A stretch of 37,891 nucleotides of DNA from an uncultured Pelagibacteraceae bacterium (GTDB lineage Bacteria; Pseudomonadota; Alphaproteobacteria; Pelagibacterales; Pelagibacteraceae): assembly GCA_902538255.1 (NCBI GenBank), contig CACBEJ010000007.1, positions 1-37,891 of the forward strand, read 5' to 3'. The position numbers were made by a program, and so were the translations under genes. Of the stretch, positions 1 through 9,192 are shown one piece after another. The notes beneath the pieces were generated by a model. That model saw nothing but the letters and a program-made list of their open reading frames with translations, did no database searches and was not told the DNA's origin. Numbering within the stretch: position 1 is the first letter of the stretch; every line of letters starts with the position of its first letter.

Positions 1-1357
1 AAACTTAACAACAACTATCAGAAATTACTTCAAAGAAAAAAATATTAAAATCAATAATATAAAGATAGAAAATCAAAATATTTTTTTTAATGTAATAGAA
101 AATGATAAACAATCTGTCTTAGAAGTTTTTCAGGACGAAAATAGCGATCTTAATCCTTATTACCCAAGATTTAAATCACATCAGTTAGAAATTGAAGACA
201 CGGGGTTAAATTTTAAAGTTAATTTTTCAAGACAGGGTATCATTAAACTTAAAACTTCTTCTCAAGATCAAGCTATAGAGATAGTTAGAAGAAGGGTAGA
301 TGAGGTTGGAACTAATGAACCCAACATCCTTAAAAGAGGAAATAGTCGAATTTTAGTAGAGCTACCTGGATTAGATGATCCGATGAGAATAAAATCATTA
401 CTTGGTAAAACTGCAAACCTTACTTTTCGATTTGTAACAAATGATGAAAATGATCGTTTTGGTGTTGAAAAGTTAAAATTTGAAAATGATCTAGAAGAAG
501 CAACAGTTAGTAAAAGAATTATAATAAGTGGTGAAAATTTACTCGATGCCCAACCAAAAATGGACACTCAAACCAACCAAACAATTGTTTCATTTACATT
601 AGATAGAGTAGGTGCAAAGAGATTTGGTAAGGCAACATCAACTGGTATTGGAAAGCAATTAGCAATTGTTTTAGATGGTAAAATTATTAGTGCACCTGTA
701 GTTAGAGATACAATTGCAAGTGGATCTGGTCAGATAAGTGGTGGTTTCACTTTTCAAACAGCAACTGATCTAGCTTTATTATTAAGATCAGGAGCGTTAC
801 CTGCACCACTAGAAATAATTGAAGAAAGAACAGTAGGCCCAGATCTTGGACAAGATTCAATTAATGCAGGAATGATTGCTTTAGCAATAGGATTTATTTT
901 GGTTATAATTTTTATGTTCGTAAAATATAAAATTTTTGGATTAATTACCAATGTAACATTGATAGTTAATTTATTTATTCTTTTGGGTGTTTTAAGTTTA
1001 TTTGAAGCTACTTTAACGTTGCCTGGTATAGCAGGTATTATTCTGACCGTAGGTATGGCTGTTGATGCAAATGTTTTAATTTTTGAGAGGATTAAAGAAG
1101 AACTAAAAGATGAGACTAATAATATTATAGCTTTTGATGGTGGTTATACTAAATCAAGAACAGCAATTTTAGATGCTAATATTACCACATTATTAGCAGC
1201 AATTATTTTGTTTTTCATGGGCTCAGGTCCAGTCAAAGGTTTTGCTGTAACCTTAGGAGTTGGAATATTTACAACACTATTTTCAGTCTATTTCATAGCA
1301 AGATTGTTCACTAGTATTTATGTATCAAAAAATAAAGATAAGGAAAAATTAATATAA
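1..1357 (+). CDS. secD: SecD, protein translocase subunit (5' end missing)
   Basis: SecD is the inner-membrane RND-like subunit that, with SecF, uses the proton motive force to help proteins exported by SecYEG emerge in the periplasm. The frame is open from base 2, so the gene begins before the window; the first in-frame ATG at 383 is internal because clear SecD periplasmic sequence (for example IVRRRVDEVG and LPGL) precedes it. The C-terminal half carries the P1 head region (ISAPVVRDTI, SGGFT), then hydrophobic membrane helices including the SecD/F signature GMAVDANVLIFERIKEE. The TAA stop overlaps the secF ATG by one base (TAATG), implying translational coupling. I see nothing broken in the part present. 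Confidence 0.96.
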   Translation, partial: NLTTTIRNYFKEKNIKINNIKIENQNIFFNVIENDKQSVLEVFQDENSDLNPYYPRFKSHQLEIEDTGLNFKVNFSRQGIIKLKTSSQDQAIEIVRRRVDEVGTNEPNILKRGNSRILVELPGLDDPMRIKSLLGKTANLTFRFVTNDENDRFGVEKLKFENDLEEATVSKRIIISGENLLDAQPKMDTQTNQTIVSFTLDRVGAKRFGKATSTGIGKQLAIVLDGKIISAPVVRDTIASGSGQISGGFTFQTATDLALLLRSGALPAPLEIIEERTVGPDLGQDSINAGMIALAIGFILVIIFMFVKYKIFGLITNVTLIVNLFILLGVLSLFEATLTLPGIAGIILTVGMAVDANVLIFERIKEELKDETNNIIAFDGGYTKSRTAILDANITTLLAAIILFFMGSGPVKGFAVTLGVGIFTTLFSVYFIARLFTSIYVSKNKDKEKLI

Positions 1358-2247
1358 TGATTGCATTTAATAAATATTATAATCATTTTAATTTATTATC
1401 TTCAGCATTGATTGTTGTTTCATTATTATTATTAATATTCAAAGGACTTAATTTTGGTATAGACTTTAAAGGTGGAACATTAATTGAATTAAGAGCCTCA
1501 GACTCAAAAATAAATGTTAGTTCATTAAGAGATAGATTTAACCAAATGGATTTGGGAGATGTTTCGGTTAAGAAATTTGGTAATGACACTGATTTTTTAG
1601 TAAAATTTGAAAATAAAGACAATAAGAAAAATATCATTGAAGAAATTAAAGTTAATTTAGATAAATCTTTTGGAAGCAACTATGATTTTAGAAGAGTTGA
1701 AAATGTTGGACCAAAAGTTAGTGCTGAGTTATTAAAATCAGGAGTAATAGCAATATCTTTGTCATTGGCATTAATGCTGATTTACATTTGGATTAGATTT
1801 GAATGGCAGTTTAGTCTAGGTGCAATTTTAGCTTTGTTCCATGATGTTATTGTAACTCTAGGTGTTTTTTCATTATTTAGTTTGGAAATTAATTTATCAA
1901 TTATAGCAGCAGTATTAACAATAGTTGGATATTCAATGAATGATACTGTTGTAATTTTTGACCGTGTTAGAGAAAATCTTAGAAAATATTCTGATATTAA
2001 GATTTTTGAATTAACAAATATTTCAATTAATGAAACGTTATCAAGAACTATAATTACATCTGCAACTACTTTACTAGCTTTATTAGCAATTTATTTTTTT
2101 GGTGGAGAAATATTAAAAGGATTTTCATTAGCAATGATACTTGGCGTTGTTTTCGGAACCTATTCATCCATTTATATAGCTAATACTGTTTTAGTTAGAC
2201 TAAAAGTTTCACAAAAAACTGTACTTAGAGAAAACGATAAAAAATAA
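1357..2247 (+). CDS. secF: SecF, protein translocase subunit
   Basis: SecF is the partner of SecD in the SecDF-YajC accessory complex of the Sec translocon. At 296 aa it has normal length. It shows an N-terminal membrane helix followed by the FGIDFKGGTLIELR signature, a short periplasmic domain, and five C-terminal helices with the family motif GYSMNDTVVIFDRVREN. The start overlaps the secD stop by one base. Downstream, the stop lies one base from the stop of the convergent PuuD-type gene, with no visible terminator hairpin between them, typical of this compact genome. Confidence 0.97.
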   Translation: MIAFNKYYNHFNLLSSALIVVSLLLLIFKGLNFGIDFKGGTLIELRASDSKINVSSLRDRFNQMDLGDVSVKKFGNDTDFLVKFENKDNKKNIIEEIKVNLDKSFGSNYDFRRVENVGPKVSAELLKSGVIAISLSLALMLIYIWIRFEWQFSLGAILALFHDVIVTLGVFSLFSLEINLSIIAAVLTIVGYSMNDTVVIFDRVRENLRKYSDIKIFELTNISINETLSRTIITSATTLLALLAIYFFGGEILKGFSLAMILGVVFGTYSSIYIANTVLVRLKVSQKTVLRENDKK

Positions 2248-2248
2248 T

Positions 2249-2851
2249 TTAATATAAGTTTTGAGCTATTACCATTGTAAGTAACATTGGTAACGATAAT
2301 AAAGTATTTGTTCTAGAGAAAAGCATAGCAGTTTTAGCTGATTTTGCTTTTGTATCAGGGTCACTTTCTACAATTCCCAAAGCTCTTTTTTGATTTGGCC
2401 AAATAACAAACCAAACATTAAAAGCCATTATGATTCCTAGCCACATTCCAATACCGATTGCTGTATGTTTTGGTACACCTGAACCAATACTTAAAGTCAT
2501 TGCATCATGAAGATATCCGTTTAGAAGAGCAAGAATTAGCCCAGAAAGAACAGTCAATGCAGCGGCCCATCTAAAATAAAATAATGCAGCTGGAGCAATT
2601 ACTTTACCTATGGCAGGTTTTTGTTCATCTGGAATTTTTCCCATATTAGGAATTTGAACAAAATTAAAATACCACAGTAGTCCAATCCACATAATTGCAA
2701 CAATTACATGGATATATCTGAATAACCAGCTCCAGAATAATGTATCTATAGCTATCCCATCATTTAAATAGAATAATCCTAAAAATAATAATATTGCTAT
2801 AGCTATCGATGTGTGAACTGTTTTTGATAACGATGATAACAAATTGCTCAT
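2249..2851 (-). CDS. PuuD-type membrane protein (urate oxidase N-terminal domain family)
   Basis: This 200-aa integral membrane protein has about five to six hydrophobic segments. The stretch RYIHVIVAIMWIGLLWYFNF, the later FYFRWAAALTVLSG and the FNVWFVIWPNQK block match the membrane domain at the N-terminus of PuuD urate hydroxylase (Urate_ox_N family). It lacks the cytochrome c domain found at the C-terminus of full-length PuuD, so urate oxidation cannot be assumed. Conserved histidines in the first helices and at KHTAIG could bind haem or metal, by analogy with related membrane proteins (inference). It lies 48 bp upstream, in minus-strand order downstream, of the uvrA fragment and converges with secF. 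Family assignment is fairly secure; biochemical role is not. Confidence 0.75.
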   Translation of the reverse strand: MSNLLSSLSKTVHTSIAIAILLFLGLFYLNDGIAIDTLFWSWLFRYIHVIVAIMWIGLLWYFNFVQIPNMGKIPDEQKPAIGKVIAPAALFYFRWAAALTVLSGLILALLNGYLHDAMTLSIGSGVPKHTAIGIGMWLGIIMAFNVWFVIWPNQKRALGIVESDPDTKAKSAKTAMLFSRTNTLLSLPMLLTMVIAQNLY

Positions 2852-2899
2852 GATTCTACTAAATATACACTAATTTTTAAAAATTTTAAGTTTTAAAAT

Positions 2900-4321
2900 C
2901 TAATTTAAAAGAGGTTTTAAAAATTGACCTGTGTAGCTGTCTTTAACCTTACATACTTCCTCAGGTTTACCTTCGGCGACAATTTTACCACCTTTTACAC
3001 CACCCTCTGGTCCCATGTCTACAATGTAATCTGCCGTTTTAATTACATCTAAATTATGTTCAATAACAACTACTGTATTCCCAAGTTTTACAAACGTATG
3101 AAGAATCTCCAATAGTTTTTTAATATCATGTTGATGTAACCCTGTTGTTGGTTCATCTAATATATACATTGTTCTTCCAGTTGATCTCTTCGACAATTCT
3201 TTTGCTAATTTTATTCTCTGAGCCTCACCACCTGATAGTGTTGTTGCTTGTTGCCCAATTTTTATATAACCCAATCCAACCTTTTTTAAAGTTAGCAGTT
3301 TTGTTTTTATATTTGATATATTTTCAAAATACTCACAACCTTCATCAACAGACATATCTAAAACATCGGCAATACTTTTTCCTTTAAATTTTATTTCTAA
3401 AGTTTCTCTATTATACCTTGTTCCCTTGCACTCATCACATTGTATATAAACATCAGGTAAAAAATGCATTTCATATGTGATTACACCATCACCTTCGCAA
3501 GCTTCACATCTACCTCCTTTTACATTAAATGAAAATCTACCTGGTTTATATCCTCTTGTTTTGGATTCAGGCAAACTTGTAAACCAATCTCTAATAGGTC
3601 CAAAGGCTCCTGTGTATGTTGCTGGATTTGATCTAGGTGTTCTCCCAATAGGAGATTGATCAATATCAATTATTTTATCAATTAATTCTACTCCTTTATA
3701 ACCTTTAAATGATTTAGGTGCTTTTCGAGCTTTATTATTTAAAGTTAAATTTAAGGCGTGGAATAGTGTTTGTAATATTAGAGTAGATTTACCACTACCC
3801 GAGACACCAGTAACGCAGGTAAAAGTTCCAGTTGGAATTTTAAGATTAACATTATTTAAATTATTTCCACTTGCACCATTAATTTCAACAAATCGTCCAT
3901 TTTTAGCCAAACGTCTTGACTTAGGTATTTCAATTATTTTTTTATTTGCAAGATACTGTCCAGTAATACTATTTTTATCTTTTTTAATTTCCTCATATGA
4001 TCCTTGGGCTGTTATCTGGCCTCCATTGCTCCCAGCCTCAGGGCCTAGATCAATAATATGATCTGCATTCTCCATTGTCTCAGTATCATGCTCAACAACA
4101 ATAACGGTATTACCAAGATCTCGTAATCTTTTTAATGCGCTAATGAGCTTTACGTTATCTTTTTGGTGCAATCCAATTGAAGGTTCATCTAAAACATATA
4201 ATACACCTGTTAAACCAGATCCAATTTGTGAAGCTAATCTTATTCTTTGAGCTTCACCACCTGATAAAGTTCCAGATTCTCTTGATAATGTTAAATAATC
4301 TAAACCAACGTTTAAAAGAAA
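2900..4321 (-). pseudogene. uvrA: uvrA C-terminal half, 5' end lost at the serS junction
   Basis: UvrA is the ATPase damage sensor of UvrABC nucleotide excision repair, normally about 940-950 aa. Only about 473 codons are present. The frame opens at 4321 with residues [19 protein letters not shown], which in intact UvrA sit near the middle, just before the first ABC signature. Present are signature I ([12 protein letters not shown]) and Walker B I ([13 protein letters not shown]), Walker A II (GVSGSGKST), the second zinc module (CX2C-X19-CX2C in GGRCEAC...QCDEC), signature II and Walker B II ([13 protein letters not shown]). Missing are Walker A I, the UvrB-binding region and the first zinc module. 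In-frame TGA at 4324-4322 closes the frame in serS sequence. The ATG at 4171 lies mid-domain and is not a credible start. As drawn, the product cannot be functional UvrA. Confidence 0.9.
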
Positions 4322-5567
4322 TCAATTCCAAATTATTCATATACGGCCGTAGTACCTTTGGAACAACAATCGAACCATCTTTTTGTTGATAGTTTTCAAG
4401 TACAGCAATTAAAGTTCTACCCACAGCTAAACCGCTTCCATTTAATGTTCCAACAAAAACAGTTTCCTTATTTTTATTTTTATATCTTGATTTCATTCTT
4501 TGTGCCTGAAATGTTGAACAAGAAGAGCAAGATGATATTTCACGATATTTGTTTTCTGATGGTAACCACACTTCAATATCATAAGTTTTTTCAGCACTGA
4601 AACCCATATCACCTGAGCACAAAATTACTTTTCGATAAGGTAACTCCAACTTATCTAGAATATCTGTTGCACATTTAGTCATACGCTCTAATTCATCTAA
4701 ACAATTTTCTTTTTCAACAATACTTACCAGCTCAACTTTATAAAATTGATGTTGTCTAATCATCCCTTTTGTATCTTTCCCATAACTTCCAGCTTCTTTT
4801 CTAAAACATGGGGTTGAAGCAACAAATCTCATAGGTAATTCTTTTTGATCAACAATTTTATCTTTAACAATATTAGTTAATATTACCTCTGCTGTTGGAA
4901 TTAAAAATTTTCTATCAGATCCTTGATCAAATTTTATTTCAAATTGATCGTTTTCAAATTTCGGTAATTGTCCTGTTCCATACATTGTATTATCAGAGGC
5001 TATTAATGGAGGTGAAATTTCTTGATAACCATTTTGAATAATATGAGTATCTAGCATAAAATTAGATAAAGCACGTTCCAATAATGCTAGCTCTTTTTTT
5101 ACAAATACAAACCTTGACCCTGTTGTTTTTGTTGCAAGATCAAAATCTAGCATGCCTAAATTTTCACCGAGTTCATAATGGGATTTAGGTTTAAAATCAA
5201 ATTCAGGAATTTTACCAGCTTTTAAAACTTCCACATTATCATTTTCATCTTTTCCATTTGGAACATCTTGATGTGGTATGTTTGGTATACTAGATAAAAT
5301 TTTATCTAATTCAGTTTTGGTATTTTTTTGTTGATCAGAAATCTTCTCTAATTCCGTAGATATTTCTTTAGATTTTTTAAATAGACTTTCATCTTTAGAT
5401 TTTGAAATATCTTTTTTTTCTTTTTCTAAATTTTCTTTTTTTAGTATTAAATCTCTATTTAACTTATCAAGTTTTTTTAAATTATTAAAATCAATTGTAA
5501 CCGAGCGTTTTTCAAGATCTTTTTCAAATTTCGAAAAATCTTTTCTTATTTCTTTTAAATTATGCAT
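4254..5567 (-). CDS. serS: Seryl-tRNA synthetase with an artificial C-terminal tail
   Basis: SerRS charges tRNA-Ser (and tRNA-Sec where present) with serine in the cytoplasm. The first roughly 110 residues form the long lysine/glutamate-rich coiled-coil arm. The class II core follows, with motif 2 around [20 protein letters not shown] and motif 3 [17 protein letters not shown], ending in the normal-looking C-terminus [13 protein letters not shown] near 4314. About 18-20 further codons (starting KRWFRLF) are out-of-frame uvrA sequence, so the native stop has been lost at the junction. The catalytic domain itself is intact. The start overlaps the tatC end by 8 bases, fitting an operon tatA-tatB-tatC-serS. 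Confidence 0.93.
   Translation of the reverse strand: MHNLKEIRKDFSKFEKDLEKRSVTIDFNNLKKLDKLNRDLILKKENLEKEKKDISKSKDESLFKKSKEISTELEKISDQQKNTKTELDKILSSIPNIPHQDVPNGKDENDNVEVLKAGKIPEFDFKPKSHYELGENLGMLDFDLATKTTGSRFVFVKKELALLERALSNFMLDTHIIQNGYQEISPPLIASDNTMYGTGQLPKFENDQFEIKFDQGSDRKFLIPTAEVILTNIVKDKIVDQKELPMRFVASTPCFRKEAGSYGKDTKGMIRQHQFYKVELVSIVEKENCLDELERMTKCATDILDKLELPYRKVILCSGDMGFSAEKTYDIEVWLPSENKYREISSCSSCSTFQAQRMKSRYKNKNKETVFVGTLNGSGLAVGRTLIAVLENYQQKDGSIVVPKVLRPYMNNLELISFKRWFRLFNIIKRIWNFIRW
4311..4321. other. Abnormal junction joining serS 3' end to mid-uvrA
   Basis: Read on the minus strand, the SerRS frame encodes the normal C-terminus ([15 protein letters not shown]) and, within about ten bases, the sequence becomes the middle of uvrA in another frame (LLNVGLDYL). 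The shared bases TTCTTTTAAA make sense in both genes, so the exact crossover falls inside a short stretch that probably represents microhomology. There is no transposon end, target duplication or repeat at the site. Either a genomic rearrangement or an amplification/assembly chimera would produce this. Confidence 0.85.
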
Positions 5568-6330
5568 CAGTTTTTTCTAATTTTTTGTTCTCTATAAATT
5601 TTACTGAAAATATAGATAATTCATATAAAATTAATAATGGAATGGCTAAACCAATTTGAGTGATTGGATCTGGTGGTGTTAGTAATGCTGCAGTAGCAAA
5701 TATAATTACAACAACATATTTCCTTCTTTCTTTTAGAAATTGACTGTCTACAACACCTATTCTAGCTAATAAACTTAAAACTATAGGTAGTTGAAAACTT
5801 ATTCCAAATGCAAAAATTAACTTCATAACAAGTGATAAATATTCATTTACCTTTGCTTCTAATTGAATTGGCAGACTTGTAGATATTCCTGCACTTTCAA
5901 ATGATAAAAAGAATTTAATAGCAAGAGGCATTATCAAATAATAAACAAGCATACCTCCTAAAAAGAAAAGAATAGGTGTTAAGATAAGGTATGGAAGTAT
6001 AGCAACTTTTTCATGTTTATATAATCCTGGTGCAATAAATTTCCATATTTGCATTAGAATAAAAGGACAAGTTACAAAAAAAGCTGTAAAAAAAGATACC
6101 TTAATATACGTTAAAAAAGTTTCCTGTAAGGCGGTAAAAATAAGCCTTCTATCAGATCCATCATCTTTCACAGCTTGAGCAAATGGATCAACTAAAAAAC
6201 CGTAGATATGTTCTGCAAATATATAACAAATTACAAAAAAGATTATTAGAAATATAAAACTATGTATTAATCTTTTTCTTAGTTCTGTTAGATGGCTAAC
6301 AAATCCACCTTCATTTTCTTCATTGCTCAT
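5560..6330 (-). CDS. tatC: TatC, twin-arginine translocase subunit
   Basis: TatC is the six-helix inner-membrane receptor that binds the twin-arginine signal peptide of folded export substrates. The 256-aa protein begins with the conserved cytoplasmic segment FVSHLTELRKRLIHS and contains the ALQETFLTYIKVSFF block and the FAFGISFQLPIVL helix typical of TatC. The DPITQIGLAIPLLILYE motif closes the core. The start lies within the end of tatB (11-base overlap) and the end overlaps serS by 8 bases, so translation is probably coupled along the tatABC-serS run. No anomalies. Confidence 0.97.
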   Translation of the reverse strand: MSNEENEGGFVSHLTELRKRLIHSFIFLIIFFVICYIFAEHIYGFLVDPFAQAVKDDGSDRRLIFTALQETFLTYIKVSFFTAFFVTCPFILMQIWKFIAPGLYKHEKVAILPYLILTPILFFLGGMLVYYLIMPLAIKFFLSFESAGISTSLPIQLEAKVNEYLSLVMKLIFAFGISFQLPIVLSLLARIGVVDSQFLKERRKYVVVIIFATAALLTPPDPITQIGLAIPLLILYELSIFSVKFIENKKLEKTDA

Positions 6331-6541
6331 CTTTTTTTGTTTCTTTTTTTATTTCATTATCAATTTTTTCTTCATCAATTTCTAAATTAGAAACTTCATT
6401 TTGAATGTTGCTTACATATCTTTTAGCAGTTCCTATCCAAGAACCGGCTTTCTTTAACATGATTGGAAAATCTTTTGGGCCTAAAACAACAATTGCAATA
6501 CCAACAACAATTAATATCTCAAACCAACCAATAGTAGGCAT
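6320..6541 (-). CDS. tatB: TatB, twin-arginine translocase subunit
   Basis: This 73-aa protein has one N-terminal membrane helix, the glycine-proline hinge (VLGPKDFP), and an amphipathic helix. The sequence MPTIGWFEILIVVGIAIVVL with GPKD after the helix marks it as TatB rather than TatA. It is short, since TatB is often 100-170 aa; the trimmed acidic/lysine-rich tail agrees with genome streamlining. TatB pairs with TatC in the substrate receptor complex. It lies 5 bases downstream of tatA and overlaps tatC. Confidence 0.93.
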   Translation of the reverse strand: MPTIGWFEILIVVGIAIVVLGPKDFPIMLKKAGSWIGTAKRYVSNIQNEVSNLEIDEEKIDNEIKKETKKDEQ

Positions 6542-6546
6542 GTGAT

Positions 6547-6747
6547 TTAATCTTTTTTTTCTGAGTCTTTATTTTCGTCGGAAATATTTTTTGGCTCTGT
6601 ATCGTCAGTAACATCTGACGCCATTCCCTTTTTAAAACTTTTAATTCCCTTAGCTACATCACCCATCAGACTAGAAATTTTACCTCGTCCAAATAATAAG
6701 ACTACTAATATAACTACGATTGCTATTTGCCAAATTCCTATGCTCAT
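6547..6747 (-). CDS. tatA: TatA, twin-arginine translocase pore subunit
   Basis: This 66-aa protein is the multimeric pore-forming subunit of the Tat system. It shows a short N-terminal helix ([20 protein letters not shown]), the [20 protein letters not shown] hinge and amphipathic helix characteristic of TatA, and a charged tail. It is first of the tatABC genes and lies 47 bp after scpB, so a promoter in that gap is possible, although I see no clear consensus there. Confidence 0.95.
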   Translation of the reverse strand: MSIGIWQIAIVVILVVLLFGRGKISSLMGDVAKGIKSFKKGMASDVTDDTEPKNISDENKDSEKKD

Positions 6748-6794
6748 GAAAAACTTATAACCTTTTTATGATTAATTTAAAAGTTACTTTTTTG

Positions 6795-7496
6795 TTAATC
6801 TTTCTCTTCTGTATCAAGAGTGCTGTTTAGCATCTCATCAATATTGGAATAAATATCCTCTTTTTTTTCTTCTAGTTTTTCTTTGTAGAATTTACTAGTT
6901 CCAAAAATTGCATTATCGACACTAGAGCTGTCAATTAATCCAGCAGCACCTAATTCATCAATTGTAGGTAAATCAGATAATTTTTGTAGATTGAAATGAC
7001 TTAAAAATTCATCAGTTGTGACATACTGAATTGGTTTACCTGGTACATCTTTACGACCACCTGGCTTCACCCAATTAAGCTCCATCAATATTTCAAGAGT
7101 GTTTATACCAAATGCAACGCCTCTTATCTCCTCAATCTCTGCTCTTGTAACAGGTTGGTGATAAACAATTATTGCTAAAGTCTCTACAGCAGCTCTAGAA
7201 AGTTTTTTTTCGACTGTCCTTTCTTGTGACATGATATTTGACAAATTAGGAGAAGTTCTGAATGACCACTTTTCTTTTATGCAAACCAGATTAATTCCAC
7301 GTTTAGAGTATTCTTGCTGCAACTTTTCTAATGATTTAGAGATGCTTCCTTTTTTAGTAACTTTACTTTCAATTGTATCAACATCCAATGGCTCAGCAGC
7401 AGCAAAAATAACTGCTTCAATTTCTTTTTCTAATTCAGATAACTTAGATGGAAATTTAACAATATTATTTTTTGAAATTTTTTCTTTTTTAATCAT
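6795..7496 (-). CDS. scpB: ScpB, segregation and condensation protein B
   Basis: ScpB is the winged-helix kite subunit of the SMC-ScpAB condensin that compacts and segregates the chromosome. The 233-aa protein has the family blocks LEKEIEAVIFAAAEPLD near residue 20, the AAVETLAIIVYHQPVTRAEI segment with RGV following, and GRKDVPGKPIQYVTT. The C-terminal 40 or so residues are charged and low in complexity. The start overlaps the scpA end by 8 bases. The scpA-scpB-tatABC order is common in alphaproteobacteria. Confidence 0.95.
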   Translation of the reverse strand: MIKKEKISKNNIVKFPSKLSELEKEIEAVIFAAAEPLDVDTIESKVTKKGSISKSLEKLQQEYSKRGINLVCIKEKWSFRTSPNLSNIMSQERTVEKKLSRAAVETLAIIVYHQPVTRAEIEEIRGVAFGINTLEILMELNWVKPGGRKDVPGKPIQYVTTDEFLSHFNLQKLSDLPTIDELGAAGLIDSSSVDNAIFGTSKFYKEKLEEKKEDIYSNIDEMLNSTLDTEEKD

Positions 7497-8232
7497 TATT
7501 TTCCTTCACATAAATATCATCAAATAACTTATCCTGTTTTATTGTTAGATTTCCCTCTTTAACCAATTCTAATGAGCCAGCAAAAATTCCTGCTTTCCCA
7601 GTACGTTTGTATATTGAGCCGCTTTTAAAATTTTTAGGAATTAAATCATCTAGTTTTTTCCAATCAATTAATTTACCAAAAAACTCTCTGATAGTTTTAA
7701 TTCCATCCTCTGCAGTAAAGACAGGTAATTTTGGAATATTAATTTTTTGAAAGTCTTTGGTCATAATAATTGTTGAATATGACTTAAGTAGTTCAAATAA
7801 ACTTAAATTGTATTCTGTGCTATAAATAGATCTTATATTTCCTTTCATTCCTCTTGACCTAATTTCTCTTCCCAGTCTTTTTCTTTTAAGCATTTGTTCA
7901 GAAAGCAATCTTATTAGCTCTAATTTTTTTAGTTGTAATTTTAATTTTTCAGCCACCTCTTGTACTTTAAATTCTTCTTCTGGAGTTCCCGGAAGTAATA
8001 ATTTAGATTTCAAATATGCTAACCAAGTTGCCATCAATAAATATTCTGAAGCAATTTCTAAATTTAAGTCTTTTTCTTTTGTAATATAATCGTGAAATTG
8101 ATCTGCTAACTTTGTAATTGATATCTCTTCAAGGTCTACTTTTTGTGCTTTTGCTAAATCTAAAAGTACATCTAGAGGACCATTATAGTTATTTATATCG
8201 ACATTAAATAATGCAGAATCAGAAATAGTCAT
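7489..8232 (-). CDS. scpA: ScpA, segregation and condensation protein A (kleisin)
   Basis: ScpA is the kleisin that bridges the SMC heads and recruits ScpB. The 247-aa protein has the signature NYNGPLDVLLDLAKAQKVDL, followed by ISITKLADQFHDYI and the ASEYLLMATWLAYLKSKLLL helix typical of the N-terminal SMC-neck-binding region; the C-terminal winged-helix part is present but diverged. It lies 9 bases after nagZ and overlaps scpB, forming nagZ-scpA-scpB. Confidence 0.95.
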   Translation of the reverse strand: MTISDSALFNVDINNYNGPLDVLLDLAKAQKVDLEEISITKLADQFHDYITKEKDLNLEIASEYLLMATWLAYLKSKLLLPGTPEEEFKVQEVAEKLKLQLKKLELIRLLSEQMLKRKRLGREIRSRGMKGNIRSIYSTEYNLSLFELLKSYSTIIMTKDFQKINIPKLPVFTAEDGIKTIREFFGKLIDWKKLDDLIPKNFKSGSIYKRTGKAGIFAGSLELVKEGNLTIKQDKLFDDIYVKENND

Positions 8233-8241
8233 GCTCAGATA

Positions 8242-9192
8242 TTAACTTAAAATTTTATAAAATAGTGATGTTTTTTTTATGATAAAATTACTAACCTTAG
8301 GTGAATTATCACCAACCACCTTCATTTCAGACATTTTACCATTGCAATGAAGAGCAAGATTACAACCTGCACTAAATGTTTTGATAGTATTGGTTTTTAA
8401 ATCATCTTTTAAACTTTTCATTGATAAATCATCTGAAATCAAAATGTTTTTAAAACCAATTTTTTTTCTAATTAAATTAATAATTTTTTTAGAGTGTGTA
8501 GTTGTATTTAACTTATCGATGCTTCGATATATTACATGAGCTGTCATTGCAAAATAACTCTTTTTTTTCTTAAATGCAAAAAAATCATTATTACTCAAAT
8601 AGTTTAAGTTTTTTGTAACCACAGGAGTAAATTTATGACTATCTACTTTAGCTAATCCGTGCCCTGGTATGTGTTTCATCACAGTTCCAATGGAATTTTC
8701 ATGAAAATAATCAATGCAAATATCACCTATTTTAGAGATATTTTTTTTATTTTTTGAAAAAGACCTATCTCCAATAATGTTACTAGCCCCTTTAACTCGA
8801 ATATCTAAAACAGGAACTGTATTTATATTAACACCTATTGATTTAAGCAAATACGAGGTTTTATCGATAAATAATTTATAAATAATATTAAATTTTTTCT
8901 TATCTTCTTTAAATAAATTGCCAAAATATTCAGAGGTCAAATTATCAAATGAAATAATTTTACTTAATCGATTTACTCGTCCACCTTCTTGATCAATTAA
9001 TATTGGGTATTTTTTATCTTTAAAAATCTTTTTTATTTTATCAGTTAACTTTTTAGTTTGTTCAATTGAGCTAATGTTTCTTGAAAATAAAATAACACCC
9101 CATGGTTTATATTTCTTTAAAAAAGTTTTTTCTATATTTGATAATTTTGATGATTTTAAACCAACTATAAAAGCTCTTCTATTCTTAATCAT
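8242..9192 (-). CDS. nagZ: Beta-N-acetylhexosaminidase NagZ (glycoside hydrolase family 3)
   Basis: NagZ removes GlcNAc from anhydro-muropeptides during cytoplasmic peptidoglycan recycling. The 316-aa single-domain GH3 enzyme shows PILIDQEGGRVNRLSK, the catalytic-loop motif KHIPGHGLAKVDSH (His/Asp pair) and the nucleophile motif ILISDDLSMKSL. No signal peptide is present, consistent with a cytosolic enzyme. The sequence is unusually rich in lysine, asparagine and isoleucine even for the window. The start overlaps the preceding small membrane gene by 8 bases. Confidence 0.93.
   Translation of the reverse strand: MIKNRRAFIVGLKSSKLSNIEKTFLKKYKPWGVILFSRNISSIEQTKKLTDKIKKIFKDKKYPILIDQEGGRVNRLSKIISFDNLTSEYFGNLFKEDKKKFNIIYKLFIDKTSYLLKSIGVNINTVPVLDIRVKGASNIIGDRSFSKNKKNISKIGDICIDYFHENSIGTVMKHIPGHGLAKVDSHKFTPVVTKNLNYLSNNDFFAFKKKKSYFAMTAHVIYRSIDKLNTTTHSKKIINLIRKKIGFKNILISDDLSMKSLKDDLKTNTIKTFSAGCNLALHCNGKMSEMKVVGDNSPKVSNFIIKKTSLFYKILS

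Noticed and set aside
3145-3387. Plus-strand open frames opposite uvrA (also 3477-3659, 4358-4600)
   Set aside because: They are antisense to strongly recognisable UvrA and SerRS coding sequence and show no protein-like features.
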